This document shows, in pieces, positions 17,918-27,050 of a stretch of 64,000 nucleotides of DNA. Origin of the DNA: Bacillaceae bacterium IKA-2 (GTDB lineage Bacteria; Bacillota; Bacilli; Bacillales; Anaerobacillaceae); NCBI GenBank assembly GCA_031761875.1, contig CP134492.1, positions 496,001 to 560,000 on the forward strand. The letters are read 5' to 3'. Within the stretch, counting starts at the first letter, position 1, and each line of letters starts with the position of its first letter. Below the pieces are notes generated by a model, which saw only the letters and a list, made by a program, of their open reading frames with translations, searched no databases and was not told the DNA's origin. Position numbers and translations under genes: made by a program.

Positions 17918-17940
17918 ATAAAGGAATATATACTTCTTTC
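17918..17940. promoter_or_regulatory. Probable RpiR operator, copy 2
   Basis: AAAGGAATATATACTTCTTT, about 70 bp before the TRAP permease start. Identical to copy 1 over AATAAAGGAATATATA. Two sites about 320 bp apart could support DNA looping. Confidence 0.55.
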
Positions 17941-18011
17941 ACAAAAATTTGGAATTTTTAGTTAATTTGTTAAGTAAGACAAACAGTAATTGGTTGACGA
18001 AGGGGGTAAAT

Positions 18012-20015
18012 ATGAGTAAGAAAGATCAAGTCCAAAAAATAGATAATGATATTAATATTGAAGTTGCGGATGTTGATGAACTCTATGGGTTAAGAAAGTT
18101 AGGAAAAAAAATAAAATATTTAGTCATTACAATTGCTGTGTTGTGGTCATTATTTCAAATGTATACTGCCGGTTTTGGGGTTTTCCCAGCGATGCAGCAG
18201 CGTTCAATTACGTTGGGATTTGCATTGGTCCTTATATTTTTTCTATTTCCCAGTAATTTAAAAGCAATTAGAAAGCTCTCTATCGTAAATTATTTAGTTG
18301 AAAAAACACCTAAGTGGTCCGGTGTTCCAATATTTGATTGGATTTTTATCGTTTTAAGCATCGTAGTCAGCGGTTATGTATTTATCTTTTTTAAAGATAT
18401 TGCATATCGAGTGGGGAGTCCTAACCAATTAGATCTGATACTAGGAGCAATAACGATAGTACTAGTCTTAGAAGTTACACGAAGAACTGTTGGTGTGCCA
18501 CTTGTTATATTAGCGTTAGTTTTCATTGGATACGCCTTATTTGGACCATATATACCAGGAGATTTAGCTCATAGAGGTTATAGTCTCACTAGAATATTTG
18601 AACAAATGTATATCACGACAGAGGGTATTTTTGGAATACCGATGTCAGTTATGGCAACCTTCGTTTTTGCTTTCATATTATTTGGAGCATTTTTGGAGGT
18701 AGGTGGTGGGTCAAAGGCATTTATACGGTTGGCCTATGCATTAACAGGATCTATGGTTGGTGGTCCTGCAAAAACAGCTGTTGTGGGAAGTGCGATGTTG
18801 GGTACGATATCGGGAAGTTCTTTAGCCAACGCCGCAACAACCGGATCATTTACCATCCCCTTAATGAAAAAAGTTGGATTTAAGCCTTCTTTTGCAGCAG
18901 GTATTGAAGCAGCAGCATCTACAGGTGGACAAATCATGCCTCCTGTTATGGGAGCAGCAGTATTTATTATGATCGAATTTACAGGCCTTTCATTCGTAGC
19001 AATCTTAACAGCTGCAATTTTTCCGGCCATTCTTTATTTTACCTCTGTACTCATGATGGTACATTTTGAAGCAAAAAGATTAGATTTAAAAGGAACTCCT
19101 AAAGAATATTTACCAAATTTAGTGCCAGCATTTATTGGCGCGTTACCATTGTTAATTCCAATTATAGCAATAATATATTTATTAATAAGCGGAGTAAGTC
19201 CACTTAAAGCAGCCTTTTATGCGACATTGCTATTAATAGCTTCAACATATTTGAGTAAAGAAACAAGATTAAGCCCTAAAAAGATTATCCATGCCCTAGA
19301 ATTGGGAGCTAAAAATGCAATGGCGGTTACAGCAGCTATTGCTGCATGTGGGATCATTGCTGGTGTAGTAACAATGACAGGACTCGGTATCAATCTGGCC
19401 CAATTCATTATAAATGTTGCTAATGAACAATTACTATTAACCTTAGTTATGACAATGGTTGCTTGTTTGGTATTAGGGATGGGCTTACCTACTACTGCAA
19501 CTTATATTGTTTTAGCTCCTATCGCAGTACCAGCATTAATGATGTTGGATGTACCAATGATATCAGCACATTTGTTTGTATTTTACTTTGGTATATTAAC
19601 AGAGGTAACTCCTCCAGTTGCATTAACTTCATATGTAACAGCAGGCATTGCACAGAGTAAAGGATTCGAAACAGCTTTACAAGGCTTTAAGATATCCTTT
19701 GCCGGATTTTTAGTTCCGTTCATGTTTATTTATTCCGATCAGCTTCTTCTACAGCAACCATTTTCTACGGAACTAATTATTGCTATAGTGACGGCTGTTA
19801 TTGGTATAGTCTCCTTGGCCTCTGCTCTTAGTGGTTACCTTATCAAAAATATGAACATTCTTGAGAGGCTAATTATGTTAATTGCAGCTGTTGTATTAAT
19901 CCAGTCTTCGGTCTTAACTGACTTAGTGGGTATTACTCTTTTCTTACTGGTTGCTTTAATACAGTGGTTGAAAAGAGAGAACAATAGTACTAAAGAATTT
20001 AAAACAGCTACTTAA
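18012..20015 (+). CDS. TRAP transporter fused permease (TAXI type, 4TM-12TM)
   Basis: About 667 residues with many membrane segments; the small (DctQ-like) and large (DctM-like) permease parts are fused, as in TAXI-TRAP systems. Recognisable stretches: 'GVPLVILALVFIGYALFGP', 'GTISGSSLANAATTGSFTIP', 'STGGQIMPPVMGAAVFIM', 'GMGLPTTATYIVLAPIAVPA' and 'EVTPPVALTSYVTAGIAQSK'. Driven by an ion gradient, it takes up a carboxylate-type solute delivered by the next gene's lipoprotein. ATG 18012 with GAAGGGGG upstream is preferred over a TTG at 17949. First gene of a four-gene set. Confidence 0.93.
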   Translation: MSKKDQVQKIDNDINIEVADVDELYGLRKLGKKIKYLVITIAVLWSLFQMYTAGFGVFPAMQQRSITLGFALVLIFFLFPSNLKAIRKLSIVNYLVEKTPKWSGVPIFDWIFIVLSIVVSGYVFIFFKDIAYRVGSPNQLDLILGAITIVLVLEVTRRTVGVPLVILALVFIGYALFGPYIPGDLAHRGYSLTRIFEQMYITTEGIFGIPMSVMATFVFAFILFGAFLEVGGGSKAFIRLAYALTGSMVGGPAKTAVVGSAMLGTISGSSLANAATTGSFTIPLMKKVGFKPSFAAGIEAAASTGGQIMPPVMGAAVFIMIEFTGLSFVAILTAAIFPAILYFTSVLMMVHFEAKRLDLKGTPKEYLPNLVPAFIGALPLLIPIIAIIYLLISGVSPLKAAFYATLLLIASTYLSKETRLSPKKIIHALELGAKNAMAVTAAIAACGIIAGVVTMTGLGINLAQFIINVANEQLLLTLVMTMVACLVLGMGLPTTATYIVLAPIAVPALMMLDVPMISAHLFVFYFGILTEVTPPVALTSYVTAGIAQSKGFETALQGFKISFAGFLVPFMFIYSDQLLLQQPFSTELIIAIVTAVIGIVSLASALSGYLIKNMNILERLIMLIAAVVLIQSSVLTDLVGITLFLLVALIQWLKRENNSTKEFKTAT

Positions 20016-20037
20016 AAATTTTAGGAGGAATGTAAAG

Positions 20038-21045
20038 ATGAAAAGTAGATTTTTTAATTTATTAGTTTTAGTAGTAATGATTTCAGTTTTGGCTGCTTGC
20101 GGAGGAGATAATGGAGCAGATGGTAGTGGTAATGAAACACAAGGTCGAGAATTTCTTACTATTGTTACAGGTGGAACAGGTGGAACGTACTATCCTTTAG
20201 GCGGAGCAGTTGCAAATATTATCAATAGTAATATTGATAACACTAGATCTAACGTTGAATCAACAGGAGGATCGGTAGCAAATATAAGGTTACTTTCTGA
20301 TAAAGAAGCTCAACTTGCTTTTGTGTCGGCAGACAGTGCCTATTATGCTTATAGTGGTACTGAATTTTTTGAAGGTGAAGATGTCCACGATGGTTTACGC
20401 GCTATTGCAAGTCTTTATCCAGAAGTTATCCAAGTAGTTACTACAGAAGCAGCGGGTGTGAAATCATTTGATGAATTAGTCGGAAAACGAGTAGCTGTAG
20501 GCGCTGCTGGAAGTGGAACTGAATTAAGTGCAAGAATTGTCTTAAATGCACACGACATCAGCTACGATGACATTCAGGAAGACTTTTTATCTTTTGGTGA
20601 AGTAACCACTGGATTGCAAGATGGACACATCGCAGCAGGGTTCGTTTGGGCTGGATTACCTACATCGTCAATTGTTGATTTAGCTTCATTAAATAAGATA
20701 AATCTTTTACCAATTCAAGCTTCACGAATGGGAACTATTTTAAATGATTTCCCATTTTATAATGAGGTCGTAATTCCAGCAAACACTTACAATGGTCAAA
20801 CAGAAGATATTGAAACGATTGCTGCAAATGCGTTGTTAATTACTACAAGCGATATGGATGAAGAGCTTGTCTATGAAATTACTAAATATCTATTCGAAAA
20901 TGTAGATGCGATTGCTGCAGCTCATGTTCGTGGCGAAGATATCACTTTAGAAACGGCTTTAGACGGAGTGGCAATCCCACTTCATCCTGGGACGATTAGA
21001 TATTACGAAGAAGTTGGAGTAGATATACCTGATAACTTGAGATAA
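20038..21045 (+). CDS. TAXI-family TRAP solute-binding lipoprotein
   Basis: 335 residues. Signal peptide with lipobox 'VLAACGG' (Cys near 21), so it is anchored outside the membrane. Family features: 'IVTGGTGGTYYPLGGAVANI', 'AFVSADSAYYAYSG', 'KRVAVGAAGSGTELSARIVL'. Partner of the permease 22 bp upstream. AGGAGGA precedes the ATG. The substrate is unknown; TAXI proteins usually bind dicarboxylates or glutamate-like compounds. Confidence 0.93.
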   Translation: MKSRFFNLLVLVVMISVLAACGGDNGADGSGNETQGREFLTIVTGGTGGTYYPLGGAVANIINSNIDNTRSNVESTGGSVANIRLLSDKEAQLAFVSADSAYYAYSGTEFFEGEDVHDGLRAIASLYPEVIQVVTTEAAGVKSFDELVGKRVAVGAAGSGTELSARIVLNAHDISYDDIQEDFLSFGEVTTGLQDGHIAAGFVWAGLPTSSIVDLASLNKINLLPIQASRMGTILNDFPFYNEVVIPANTYNGQTEDIETIAANALLITTSDMDEELVYEITKYLFENVDAIAAAHVRGEDITLETALDGVAIPLHPGTIRYYEEVGVDIPDNLR

Positions 21046-21194
21046 GAGCAAAAAAGAACGGCTAAAATTATCTGTGAAAAATAGAGAGAAGAATAAATGA
21101 AACTGAGTCGATGAGTGGAGAAACAGAACAGAAGAGCAGATGAAGTTGAAAAAATAATTAGCTGAAAAACAAATTATGTGGAGGAGAATTTACT

Positions 21195-22418
21195 ATGGGG
21201 AAGATGGATTATTTAAAAGATATGCCAATTACTGTGCTGGGTGCTGGTGCAGTCGGTAAAACCTGTGCAGCGGATTGCACATTGGCGGGGCAAGAGGTAA
21301 GACTCTTTGACATGATGCCCTTTGCTGAAAAATCGCTACTCAATGTAGAGAGAACAGGCATTGAGATTGACGGTATCCAAAGAAACTATTATAACTTCAA
21401 ACGCTCGGGTATCGCTAAGCTTTCAATGATCACAACTGATATCGCAGAGGCACTGAAGGGTGCGGGTATGATCATCGTTGCTGTACCAGCAATCGCTCAT
21501 GAGATATTATTTCGACAAGTAATTCCGCACCTTGAGGATGGCCAGGTTATTCATATTACAACTGACAACTTCGGATCACTACTTTTTAGAAAGTTGATGC
21601 GGGAACTAGGTAACACAAAGAAGGTAATTGTTGGAGGTTGGTCAAGTGCACCATATGGCACAAGAATTGAACAGGCAGGAGGCTTTATGTTTCCGAAATG
21701 TGGAATCAAATATCGTGCTATATCACTAAGGGGTGCAACGATTCCTATGACTGATATCGACGATTTTATGGAGACAGTTCCGCTTCTAGGCTGCCTTGAT
21801 GCCGTTTCAACCGGTGATGGACCTGTTAAAGGTAAAACAGTATTGGATATTGGGTTTAGTAACATCAACCCAGTGATTCACGTCCCTGCAACGTTGCTCG
21901 GTGTTTCTACTATGGAGAATTGGGGTAAAATTTTCGGAGATTTTGACAAGAGTGGTTACTCAATGTATGCCCATGCACTCTGTCCATCGATTTGTGAGGT
22001 ACAGTACAAATTTTATAATGAAGAGATTGCCCTTGCAGATGCGATCGGTGTAGATCTTGACAGATATGAGTACAACGATTTCTTCTCGCGTCGAAGTGTT
22101 CTAGCAATTGAATACATGGGCAAGGGTAATATGCACTTGCCATTAGACGAGCCGACGACAGAAGCAAATGCTGGACCAAATAGCATCCATCATCGTTATA
22201 TCACCGAGGATGTTCCGGTAGGATGCAAGATTTATCACGAACTAGGTGTGGCTTATGGTGTCAAAACACCAGTAATTGATTCGATGATCGTTCTTGCTGG
22301 TGCAATGCTTAAAAAGGACTATTTTACCGAGGGGTACACTCTGTCATATCTAGGGATCGACAATATGTCAAAAGAAGATTTACTCGCCTATTTGAATGAA
22401 GGAACTTATAACAAATAG
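21195..22418 (+). CDS. NAD/NADP octopine/nopaline dehydrogenase-family protein
   Basis: 407 residues. N-terminal Rossmann domain 'ITVLGAGAVGKTCAADCTLA' (12-31), 'AGMIIVAVPAIAHEILFRQV', then an all-helical C-terminal domain of the opine dehydrogenase type with 'INPVIHVPATLLG' carrying the conserved catalytic His. It probably oxidises or reduces a C-N linked opine-like acid. GGAGGAG precedes the ATG. Lies in the TRAP operon, so the transported solute may be its substrate. Confidence 0.82.
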   Translation: MGKMDYLKDMPITVLGAGAVGKTCAADCTLAGQEVRLFDMMPFAEKSLLNVERTGIEIDGIQRNYYNFKRSGIAKLSMITTDIAEALKGAGMIIVAVPAIAHEILFRQVIPHLEDGQVIHITTDNFGSLLFRKLMRELGNTKKVIVGGWSSAPYGTRIEQAGGFMFPKCGIKYRAISLRGATIPMTDIDDFMETVPLLGCLDAVSTGDGPVKGKTVLDIGFSNINPVIHVPATLLGVSTMENWGKIFGDFDKSGYSMYAHALCPSICEVQYKFYNEEIALADAIGVDLDRYEYNDFFSRRSVLAIEYMGKGNMHLPLDEPTTEANAGPNSIHHRYITEDVPVGCKIYHELGVAYGVKTPVIDSMIVLAGAMLKKDYFTEGYTLSYLGIDNMSKEDLLAYLNEGTYNK

Positions 22419-22426
22419 TTCGGTGT

Positions 22427-22462
<36 letters not shown>

Positions 22463-22496
22463 GCGCGTTGCTTATTAGTAAGTTAGGAGAGATTTT

Positions 22497-23876
22497 GTGT
22501 CCGGTGCATCTGCGATTATTGGTGTGCCGGTGAAGGGACATTGTATGAATTTTATAACCGATTATAAATTAGAAAACTACATTCTAAATACGACATGGGA
22601 GACGATCCCAAAATCAGTACAAGAACGAGCAGTGGTATGTGGAATCGACCTAATGATTGCTTTAATCCTTGGTAGCAAAGGGAGACAGTATGCTACTGGA
22701 AAAATAGTTGCCCAAGAGATTGGTAGCAAAGGTGAGATCCCGATTATCGACTCAGACGAGCATTATAATCTCTTTGGCGCAACGCTGGTTCTCGGGCATG
22801 CCTCCAATTCATTTGACATCGATGATGGTCATAATATGGTAAGAGGTCACCCCGGAACCTCGTTTGTTGCAGGTATTCTTGCGGCTTCGTTAGAGCGGGA
22901 TATCAGCTATCGCGAGTATCTTACTACTCTTGTGATTGCCTATGACGTCGCGGTTCGCAGTGGACTTGCTATCCAGGACCATTATAATTATTTACACAGC
23001 ACCGGTACTTATGGAGCTGTGGCAACAGCAGCGGGAATATCTAAAGTATTTGGATTGTCAAAAGAGCAACTGAATAACGCACTTTCCATTGCTGATTTTC
23101 ACGCACCACTCGTGCCAGTTATGCGCGCGGTTGAATATCCTTCGATGAATAAAGATGGTGCACCGTTTGGAGCGGTCACTGGTGTTCTTTCGGTCATCGA
23201 AACGTTAGCTGGCTATACTGGTAAAACCCATCTGTTAGAGCTTGACGACTATCGTTATCTTCTTGACTCGTTAGGTAGCGAGTTCGAGATTATGAATTTG
23301 TACTTTAAGCCATTTACCTGTTGCAGGTGGTCGCACCCACCAATATTGGCTTCACAATGGCTGATAAAAGAGCATAAGATCAGCTATCAAGAGATTAAAT
23401 CGGTTAAAGTTAAGACCTTTGCGGCGGCAACTCGTCTGAGTAAAATTACTCCAACCTTGACCGACGAAGCACAGTATAATATCAGTTATCCGATAGCCGC
23501 AGCAATTGTTCACGGAGATCTTGGTTTTTTGCAAGTAATTGAAGAGAACCTTAGTAATGTTGAAGTTCTTAATTTAATGAAAAAGATAGACTTTATAGTA
23601 GATGACACGCTAGAAGCTGCCTTCCCAGAAAAGCGCCAATGTATCGTTGAATTGGTGTTACAGGATGGTAAGCATTATACCTCCAAGGTTTTTGAAGCGA
23701 TTGGGGAATCTGGAGATGATGTAGATCTAGCTTGGATGACTGAAAAGTTTTTACGTATCACGAAACCAGTTCTCAATCCAAGTGCACAACAACAGATCCT
23801 GGGTACACTGACTGATAGTGATAATTTATCAGTCAGACAGGTAATGGCAGTAATCAACAAAGCAATGCGATCATGA
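22497..23876 (+). CDS. MmgE/PrpD-family protein
   Basis: 459 residues. Family of 2-methylcitrate dehydratase, cis-aconitate decarboxylase and iminodisuccinate epimerase. Motifs: 'GHASNSFDIDDGHNMVRGHP' (family-typical D-D..H and HPG), 'HSTGTYGAVATAAG' and 'KPFTCCRWSHPPI'. The GTG at 22497 has AGGAGA 6 bp upstream; an internal ATG at 22545 is an alternative. Coupled in position to the opine-type dehydrogenase, so a C-N or C-C isomerase/lyase acting on an imported organic acid is likely. Exact reaction not assignable. Confidence 0.88.
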   Translation: MSGASAIIGVPVKGHCMNFITDYKLENYILNTTWETIPKSVQERAVVCGIDLMIALILGSKGRQYATGKIVAQEIGSKGEIPIIDSDEHYNLFGATLVLGHASNSFDIDDGHNMVRGHPGTSFVAGILAASLERDISYREYLTTLVIAYDVAVRSGLAIQDHYNYLHSTGTYGAVATAAGISKVFGLSKEQLNNALSIADFHAPLVPVMRAVEYPSMNKDGAPFGAVTGVLSVIETLAGYTGKTHLLELDDYRYLLDSLGSEFEIMNLYFKPFTCCRWSHPPILASQWLIKEHKISYQEIKSVKVKTFAAATRLSKITPTLTDEAQYNISYPIAAAIVHGDLGFLQVIEENLSNVEVLNLMKKIDFIVDDTLEAAFPEKRQCIVELVLQDGKHYTSKVFEAIGESGDDVDLAWMTEKFLRITKPVLNPSAQQQILGTLTDSDNLSVRQVMAVINKAMRS

Positions 23877-23888
23877 TAATTCCTATTG

Positions 23889-24045
23889 GAGATTCGGGGA
23901 CAGGCACCTTTTCCTACCATATTTTTACAATTATAGTGTTGAGATAGGGTAGGATGCATTTCTCTTATCGAATTTTATAGACCGTGTCACCGGACTTCGC
24001 GAAATATTTGTAGAATAGTAGACTCGAAGAATCGCTACCAGAGTC
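23889..24045 (+). repeat. REP-like repeat A, copy 2, with downstream block
   Basis: GAGATTCGGGGACAGGCACC, then ACCATATTTTTACAATTATA and GATAGGGTAGGATGCATTTC, followed by AGACCGTGTCACCGGACTTC. The later block TTTGTAGAATAGTAGACTCG resembles 49618-49638. Confidence 0.8.
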
Positions 24046-24124
24046 AGAGGTAATTTTATCGAATTGCAGCTAAAGTGAGCTCCGAGATCTAGTTTTTCAA
24101 CTAGATTTTGAAGCTCTTTTAGTT

Positions 24125-24952
24125 TTAGTGAGCGTTGGTCATCCACTTGGACAAACGACTTGGTTTGGCAAAGATCTTTCGCCTTTCGACGGTGAGCATT
24201 CCGGCAAGGGTGCCGTAGTAATAGGCAATGAAGCTTGTTTTGATCATTTTACGCTTGTAGTGGTAGACGGTTTCTTTGAAGGCTTTGATGATGATTGGAA
24301 GAAAGTATTCAATCGGTTCTTCAAATTTTAGTGAGCGATAAACCATTAGGGCTCGATCCCAGAACTGACAGATGTCTTTGGCTCGGCTAAAGAACGATTT
24401 GACTATTCTTGTGAATTCACTTGGAACGTAGCTGGGAACGAATGTGTAATCTAGTGTTTCTATGGTAATTGGACGAAGTTCTTGATCTTTTATTTTTGTT
24501 TTAAAAGAAATAGCTTCATCGCTGGTTTTGGGGTTCTGAACTGATGCTATAGCAGGATTTTTTGGTTGGGGGCGCTCTGTCAATTTCTGCGTTTGCGTTC
24601 CGTCAAAGCGGTGAAAAACATAGACGTTGTGTGAGTAGCCACCTTTTTTTCTTGTTGTATGGTGGATGGTGAGGATGCCGAGTTGGTTTGCTTTTCGGAG
24701 CATTCGCTCAAATGTAGAGCGGGAGATACCACCTTTTTCTGATTGCGCGGCAGCGACTAATTTACAAATCCGCGCGTTGCAGATGCCTACTTTTTTGACG
24801 CTAAAGCGAGTCAGCATTGTGAAGGCAAGAAGTTCGCCTTTTGTCAGCTGACAGCTATGTTTTTTTAATTGTTGTTTGACTGTTTCGTTAAATTGAGGGA
24901 TCGATGTAAACTCACTTAAGTGGGAGTATTGGTTGATGTGACCTGATTTCAT
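24125..24952 (-). CDS. Winged-helix DNA-binding protein, replication-initiator-like
   Basis: 275 residues. The first 110 look like a winged helix ('GELLAFTMLTRFSVKKVG', 'GGISRSTFERMLRKANQLGI' and 'TIHHTTRKKGGYSHNVYVFH'), as in plasmid/phage replication-related or DnaD-like proteins; a linker and helical C-terminal region follow. Its stop 'LSKWMTNAH' is followed in another frame by 'DDQRSLKLKELQNLVEKLDL', which also occurs at 16388-16500, so the original C-terminus may be frameshifted. It overlaps the comK end by 41 bp on the same strand. Exact function unknown. Confidence 0.6.
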   Translation of the reverse strand: MKSGHINQYSHLSEFTSIPQFNETVKQQLKKHSCQLTKGELLAFTMLTRFSVKKVGICNARICKLVAAAQSEKGGISRSTFERMLRKANQLGILTIHHTTRKKGGYSHNVYVFHRFDGTQTQKLTERPQPKNPAIASVQNPKTSDEAISFKTKIKDQELRPITIETLDYTFVPSYVPSEFTRIVKSFFSRAKDICQFWDRALMVYRSLKFEEPIEYFLPIIIKAFKETVYHYKRKMIKTSFIAYYYGTLAGMLTVERRKIFAKPSRLSKWMTNAH

Positions 24953-25463
24953 CTTCGTGCTCCTTTCGGGGAAATAGTCTTGGTTCGGATAAACGGTGTG
25001 AGACTCGGATCATCATATAAGACGAGCGTTGGAGTTGTTTTTCAATTGTATAGTAGGAAACTGGCAGGATGATATGTTTAAAGTTTGTAAAGAGGATCTT
25101 TGTTTGTTTTGGGTGATTAGGGACTATGTAAGGTGTAATCAAGCGGATATGATTGGGAAAGATCCAAGCGCATTCGAATTCTTTTGGCGAGTGGGTTGGG
25201 AATGCGTAGATTTGCTCGAGTTGATCGACTGGTATCGGTACTTTATGTTTTACACCAGTTTGGTAAACGACCGCTGCTCGGCGGCCTTCGTAAGTGGACC
25301 CACCTTCTAAGCAGGCAAGTTTGATTAATTGTAATGGTGGTTTCCTAACGTAGCATTTAAAGTTGGGTTCTAGGGCGATGGTGTCATAGTCGGGGTGAGC
25401 AACGGAGAGTAAGGGCATTGTGTTTTTGTTTACTTCATAGTGTTCTTGGATACTTGTTTTCAT
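24912..25463 (-). CDS. comK: ComK-family competence transcription factor
   Basis: 183 residues, close to ComK length. Shared pattern with B. subtilis ComK: 'HYEVNKNTMPLL', 'KPPLQLIKLACLEGGSTYEG' followed by RR, 'HKVPIPVDQLEQIYAFPT', then 'ECAWIFPNHI' and 'LPVSYYTIEKQLQRS'. ComK activates DNA-uptake genes by binding AT-boxes. ATG at 25463 with GAGGAG upstream is preferred over a TTG at 25481. A downstream winged-helix gene overlaps its 3' end. It may be the main ComK or a second paralogue; this window cannot decide. Confidence 0.8.
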   Translation of the reverse strand: MKTSIQEHYEVNKNTMPLLSVAHPDYDTIALEPNFKCYVRKPPLQLIKLACLEGGSTYEGRRAAVVYQTGVKHKVPIPVDQLEQIYAFPTHSPKEFECAWIFPNHIRLITPYIVPNHPKQTKILFTNFKHIILPVSYYTIEKQLQRSSYMMIRVSHRLSEPRLFPRKEHEDEIRSHQPILPLK

Positions 25464-25663
25464 ACATTTAACTCCTCTCAATACATACTTAAATTAGAAT
25501 AAGAAATTTTAAGCCAATTTGGAATTAATCGAAAGTAGGTAGGTGAAGGTAAGGCAAGGTAAATGTGGGTAAAAATGTCGATTTGGTTGTGGTTTTATGA
25601 TACGAAGTAATCAGATTGTAGTGATTGAAATGGACTGAGGAACTGAGCAGAAGTATAAAAGGT

Positions 25664-25930
25664 TCAGTCGTTATCTTGTTCTAGCTCAGTTTGAAAGGGA
25701 TTGATTATTGCGGCGAAAATTTGCATATGATCAATGTTAAAACCTTTAGCTATTTTAACGACAGTATCAACGGTTGGAGCTGTTTTACCATTTTCGATTC
25801 GACTAATTGATACGGCATGAAGACCGCAACGATATGCAAACTCTTCTTGACGAAGGCCTAGTTTTTCTCTGCGACTTTTCACAAACTCAGCAAATCGCAC
25901 TTTTATTAACTTTTGTTGATTATCCTCCAA
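25664..25930 (-). CDS. Xre-family transcriptional regulator
   Basis: 88 residues; one helix-turn-helix of the Cro/C1 type: 'RREKLGLRQEEFAYRCGLHA' then 'SISRIENGKTAPTVDTVVKI'. The start is a TTG at 25930 with GGAG 7 bp upstream (25938-25941 on the minus strand). That site is the arm of a perfect 15-bp palindrome, so both autoregulation at DNA level and hairpin control of translation are possible. No obvious target gene nearby other than comK. Confidence 0.85.
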   Translation of the reverse strand: MEDNQQKLIKVRFAEFVKSRREKLGLRQEEFAYRCGLHAVSISRIENGKTAPTVDTVVKIAKGFNIDHMQIFAAIINPFQTELEQDND

Positions 25931-25937
25931 GGCTTTT

Positions 25938-25975
25938 CTCCTTTTTTATTCATTATCTAGTGAATAAAAAAGGAG
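25938..25975. promoter_or_regulatory. Perfect 15-bp palindrome over the Xre ribosome binding site
   Basis: CTCCTTTTTTATTCA (25938-25952) and TGAATAAAAAAGGAG (25961-25975) pair exactly with an 8-base spacer. On the minus strand the inner edge supplies GGAG for the TTG start at 25930. Confidence 0.75.
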
Positions 25976-26149
25976 ATCCATAACACACATGTTATAAAAG
26001 AGGGGAATATGAAAATTATTTTTTGTGCCAAGCAGAGCGGTCGAGTATACGAGAAAGAGTAGTCCCTTGTCCACGTTTTTAAACAAACTTCAGCAAAATC
26101 ATGCGGGGTGAGATAGAGTAAAACCCATGCCTGACCCGAGAAACCAAAA

Positions 26150-26182
26150 GTAATGCCATCTCTTGAAGGCAGATGGCATTTG
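26150..26182 (-). terminator. Terminator after the YvrJ-like gene
   Basis: AATGCCATCT and AGATGGCATT form a 10-bp stem a few bases beyond the stop at 26189, with a T-rich tail (ACTTTTG) in the minus direction. Confidence 0.7.
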
Positions 26183-26188
26183 TTATGA

Positions 26189-26359
26189 TCACTTAATCTT
26201 TACTTTTGATTCAGAAAAGGGTGAACCTTTAACATTCACTACTAACTGGATCATCGAATCGTTGAGGAGATCGAGCTTTTTTTCGATACGGTGCAGTAAA
26301 TACAAGGTGATCATTACTGGGAAACCATATTCACTTAAAAGTGGGATCCACATCTCCAT
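26189..26359 (-). CDS. YvrJ-family small membrane protein
   Basis: 56 residues: MEMWIPLLSEYGFPVMITLY then LLHRIEKKLDLLNDSMIQLV and a polar tail. The single membrane segment followed by 'LLHRIEKKLD' is the YvrJ pattern. GGAG is 9 bp before the ATG at 26359. It is the last gene of the DUF1659-DUF2922-YvrJ cassette common in Bacillaceae. Function unknown. Confidence 0.85.
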   Translation of the reverse strand: MEMWIPLLSEYGFPVMITLYLLHRIEKKLDLLNDSMIQLVVNVKGSPFSESKVKIK

Positions 26360-26389
26360 TCGTTTCAGCTCCTTTCTTATTTTTTAGAT

Positions 26390-26425
26390 GAGAAAAGGGA
26401 GAAACAATTGCCTCTCCCTTTCTTA
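26390..26425 (-). terminator. Hairpin between DUF2922 and YvrJ genes
   Basis: AAGGGAGA (26395-26402) pairs with TCTCCCTT (26413-26420); in the minus direction it is followed by TTTCTC. A partial terminator inside the cassette could lower YvrJ expression. Confidence 0.6.
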
Positions 26426-26440
26426 CGGTCTAGCTTATGA

Positions 26441-26656
26441 CTAGATTTCAATATCAGCTACGTTACGCTCAACAACTCTTGCTGCATATTTGCTTACGAG
26501 TGAACCACCTGAAGAAACAAATGCATCCTCAGCTATGACTTGATCCATCACCGCGGCGACTTGCACCGGATCAACAGGTTCGATTGGAGTGTCCAAAGAC
26601 AATGTCACGTTGCGTCCTAACTCATTTTTGAAGATAAGCTCAATTTTTTTCGCCAT
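26441..26656 (-). CDS. DUF2922-family protein
   Basis: 71 residues, beginning MAKKIELIFKNELGRNVTLS and with 'PVQVAAVMDQVIAEDAFVSS', the DUF2922 layout. ATG 26656 follows GGAGGTGAT closely; an in-frame GTG nine bases further out overlaps the ribosome binding site. Middle gene of the cassette; function unknown. Confidence 0.88.
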   Translation of the reverse strand: MAKKIELIFKNELGRNVTLSLDTPIEPVDPVQVAAVMDQVIAEDAFVSSGGSLVSKYAARVVERNVADIEI

Positions 26657-26691
26657 TAAAATCACCTCCGTTCTGATTAGTTTTTAAAAAA

Positions 26692-26907
26692 TTAGTTTAA
26701 AACATCGTACACATTGCTTCGTGTTACTCCTTCTAACATGTACTGCTGCAGTGAAGCTAATGCTTCGGCAGTCGTCTTTAACTGCGTTCCTGTAGCTGTA
26801 ATGTCAATGTTATTAAAGTTCTTCGTTTTAAAAACCTCTTTGCCTTCACCGTCAAATCCAGCATGAAATTCTAACGACAAACGAGATTGCATAATGTTCT
26901 GGCTCAT
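26692..26907 (-). CDS. DUF1659-family protein
   Basis: 71 residues: 'SRLSLEFHAGFDGEGKEVFK' and 'NIDITATGTQLKTTAEALAS' are typical of DUF1659. ATG 26907 with GGAGGTGAT upstream. First gene of the DUF1659-DUF2922-YvrJ operon; the genes are 35 and 81 bp apart. Function unknown, often linked to the cell surface or sporulation in Bacillaceae. Confidence 0.88.
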   Translation of the reverse strand: MSQNIMQSRLSLEFHAGFDGEGKEVFKTKNFNNIDITATGTQLKTTAEALASLQQYMLEGVTRSNVYDVLN

Positions 26908-27017
26908 TTTTATCACCTCCTTCACTCTATAAATACCAGTTGAAGGGGAAAAGGGGGACAAGCGGAAACCGGTGCACTGTGACCAATCGAACTTATCTTC
27001 TCGAAAATTTGCAGAAT

Positions 27018-27050
27018 AAAAACCGAGAGCAAAGATGCTCTCAGTTTCTT
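27018..27050 (-). terminator. Rho-independent terminator, minus direction
   Basis: ACCGAGAGCAAAGATGCTCTC forms a stem (GAGAGCA / TGCTCTC); reading on the minus strand it is followed by CGGTTTTTATTC. No well-supported gene ends here; the 60-codon frame above it lacks a convincing start. Confidence 0.6.
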
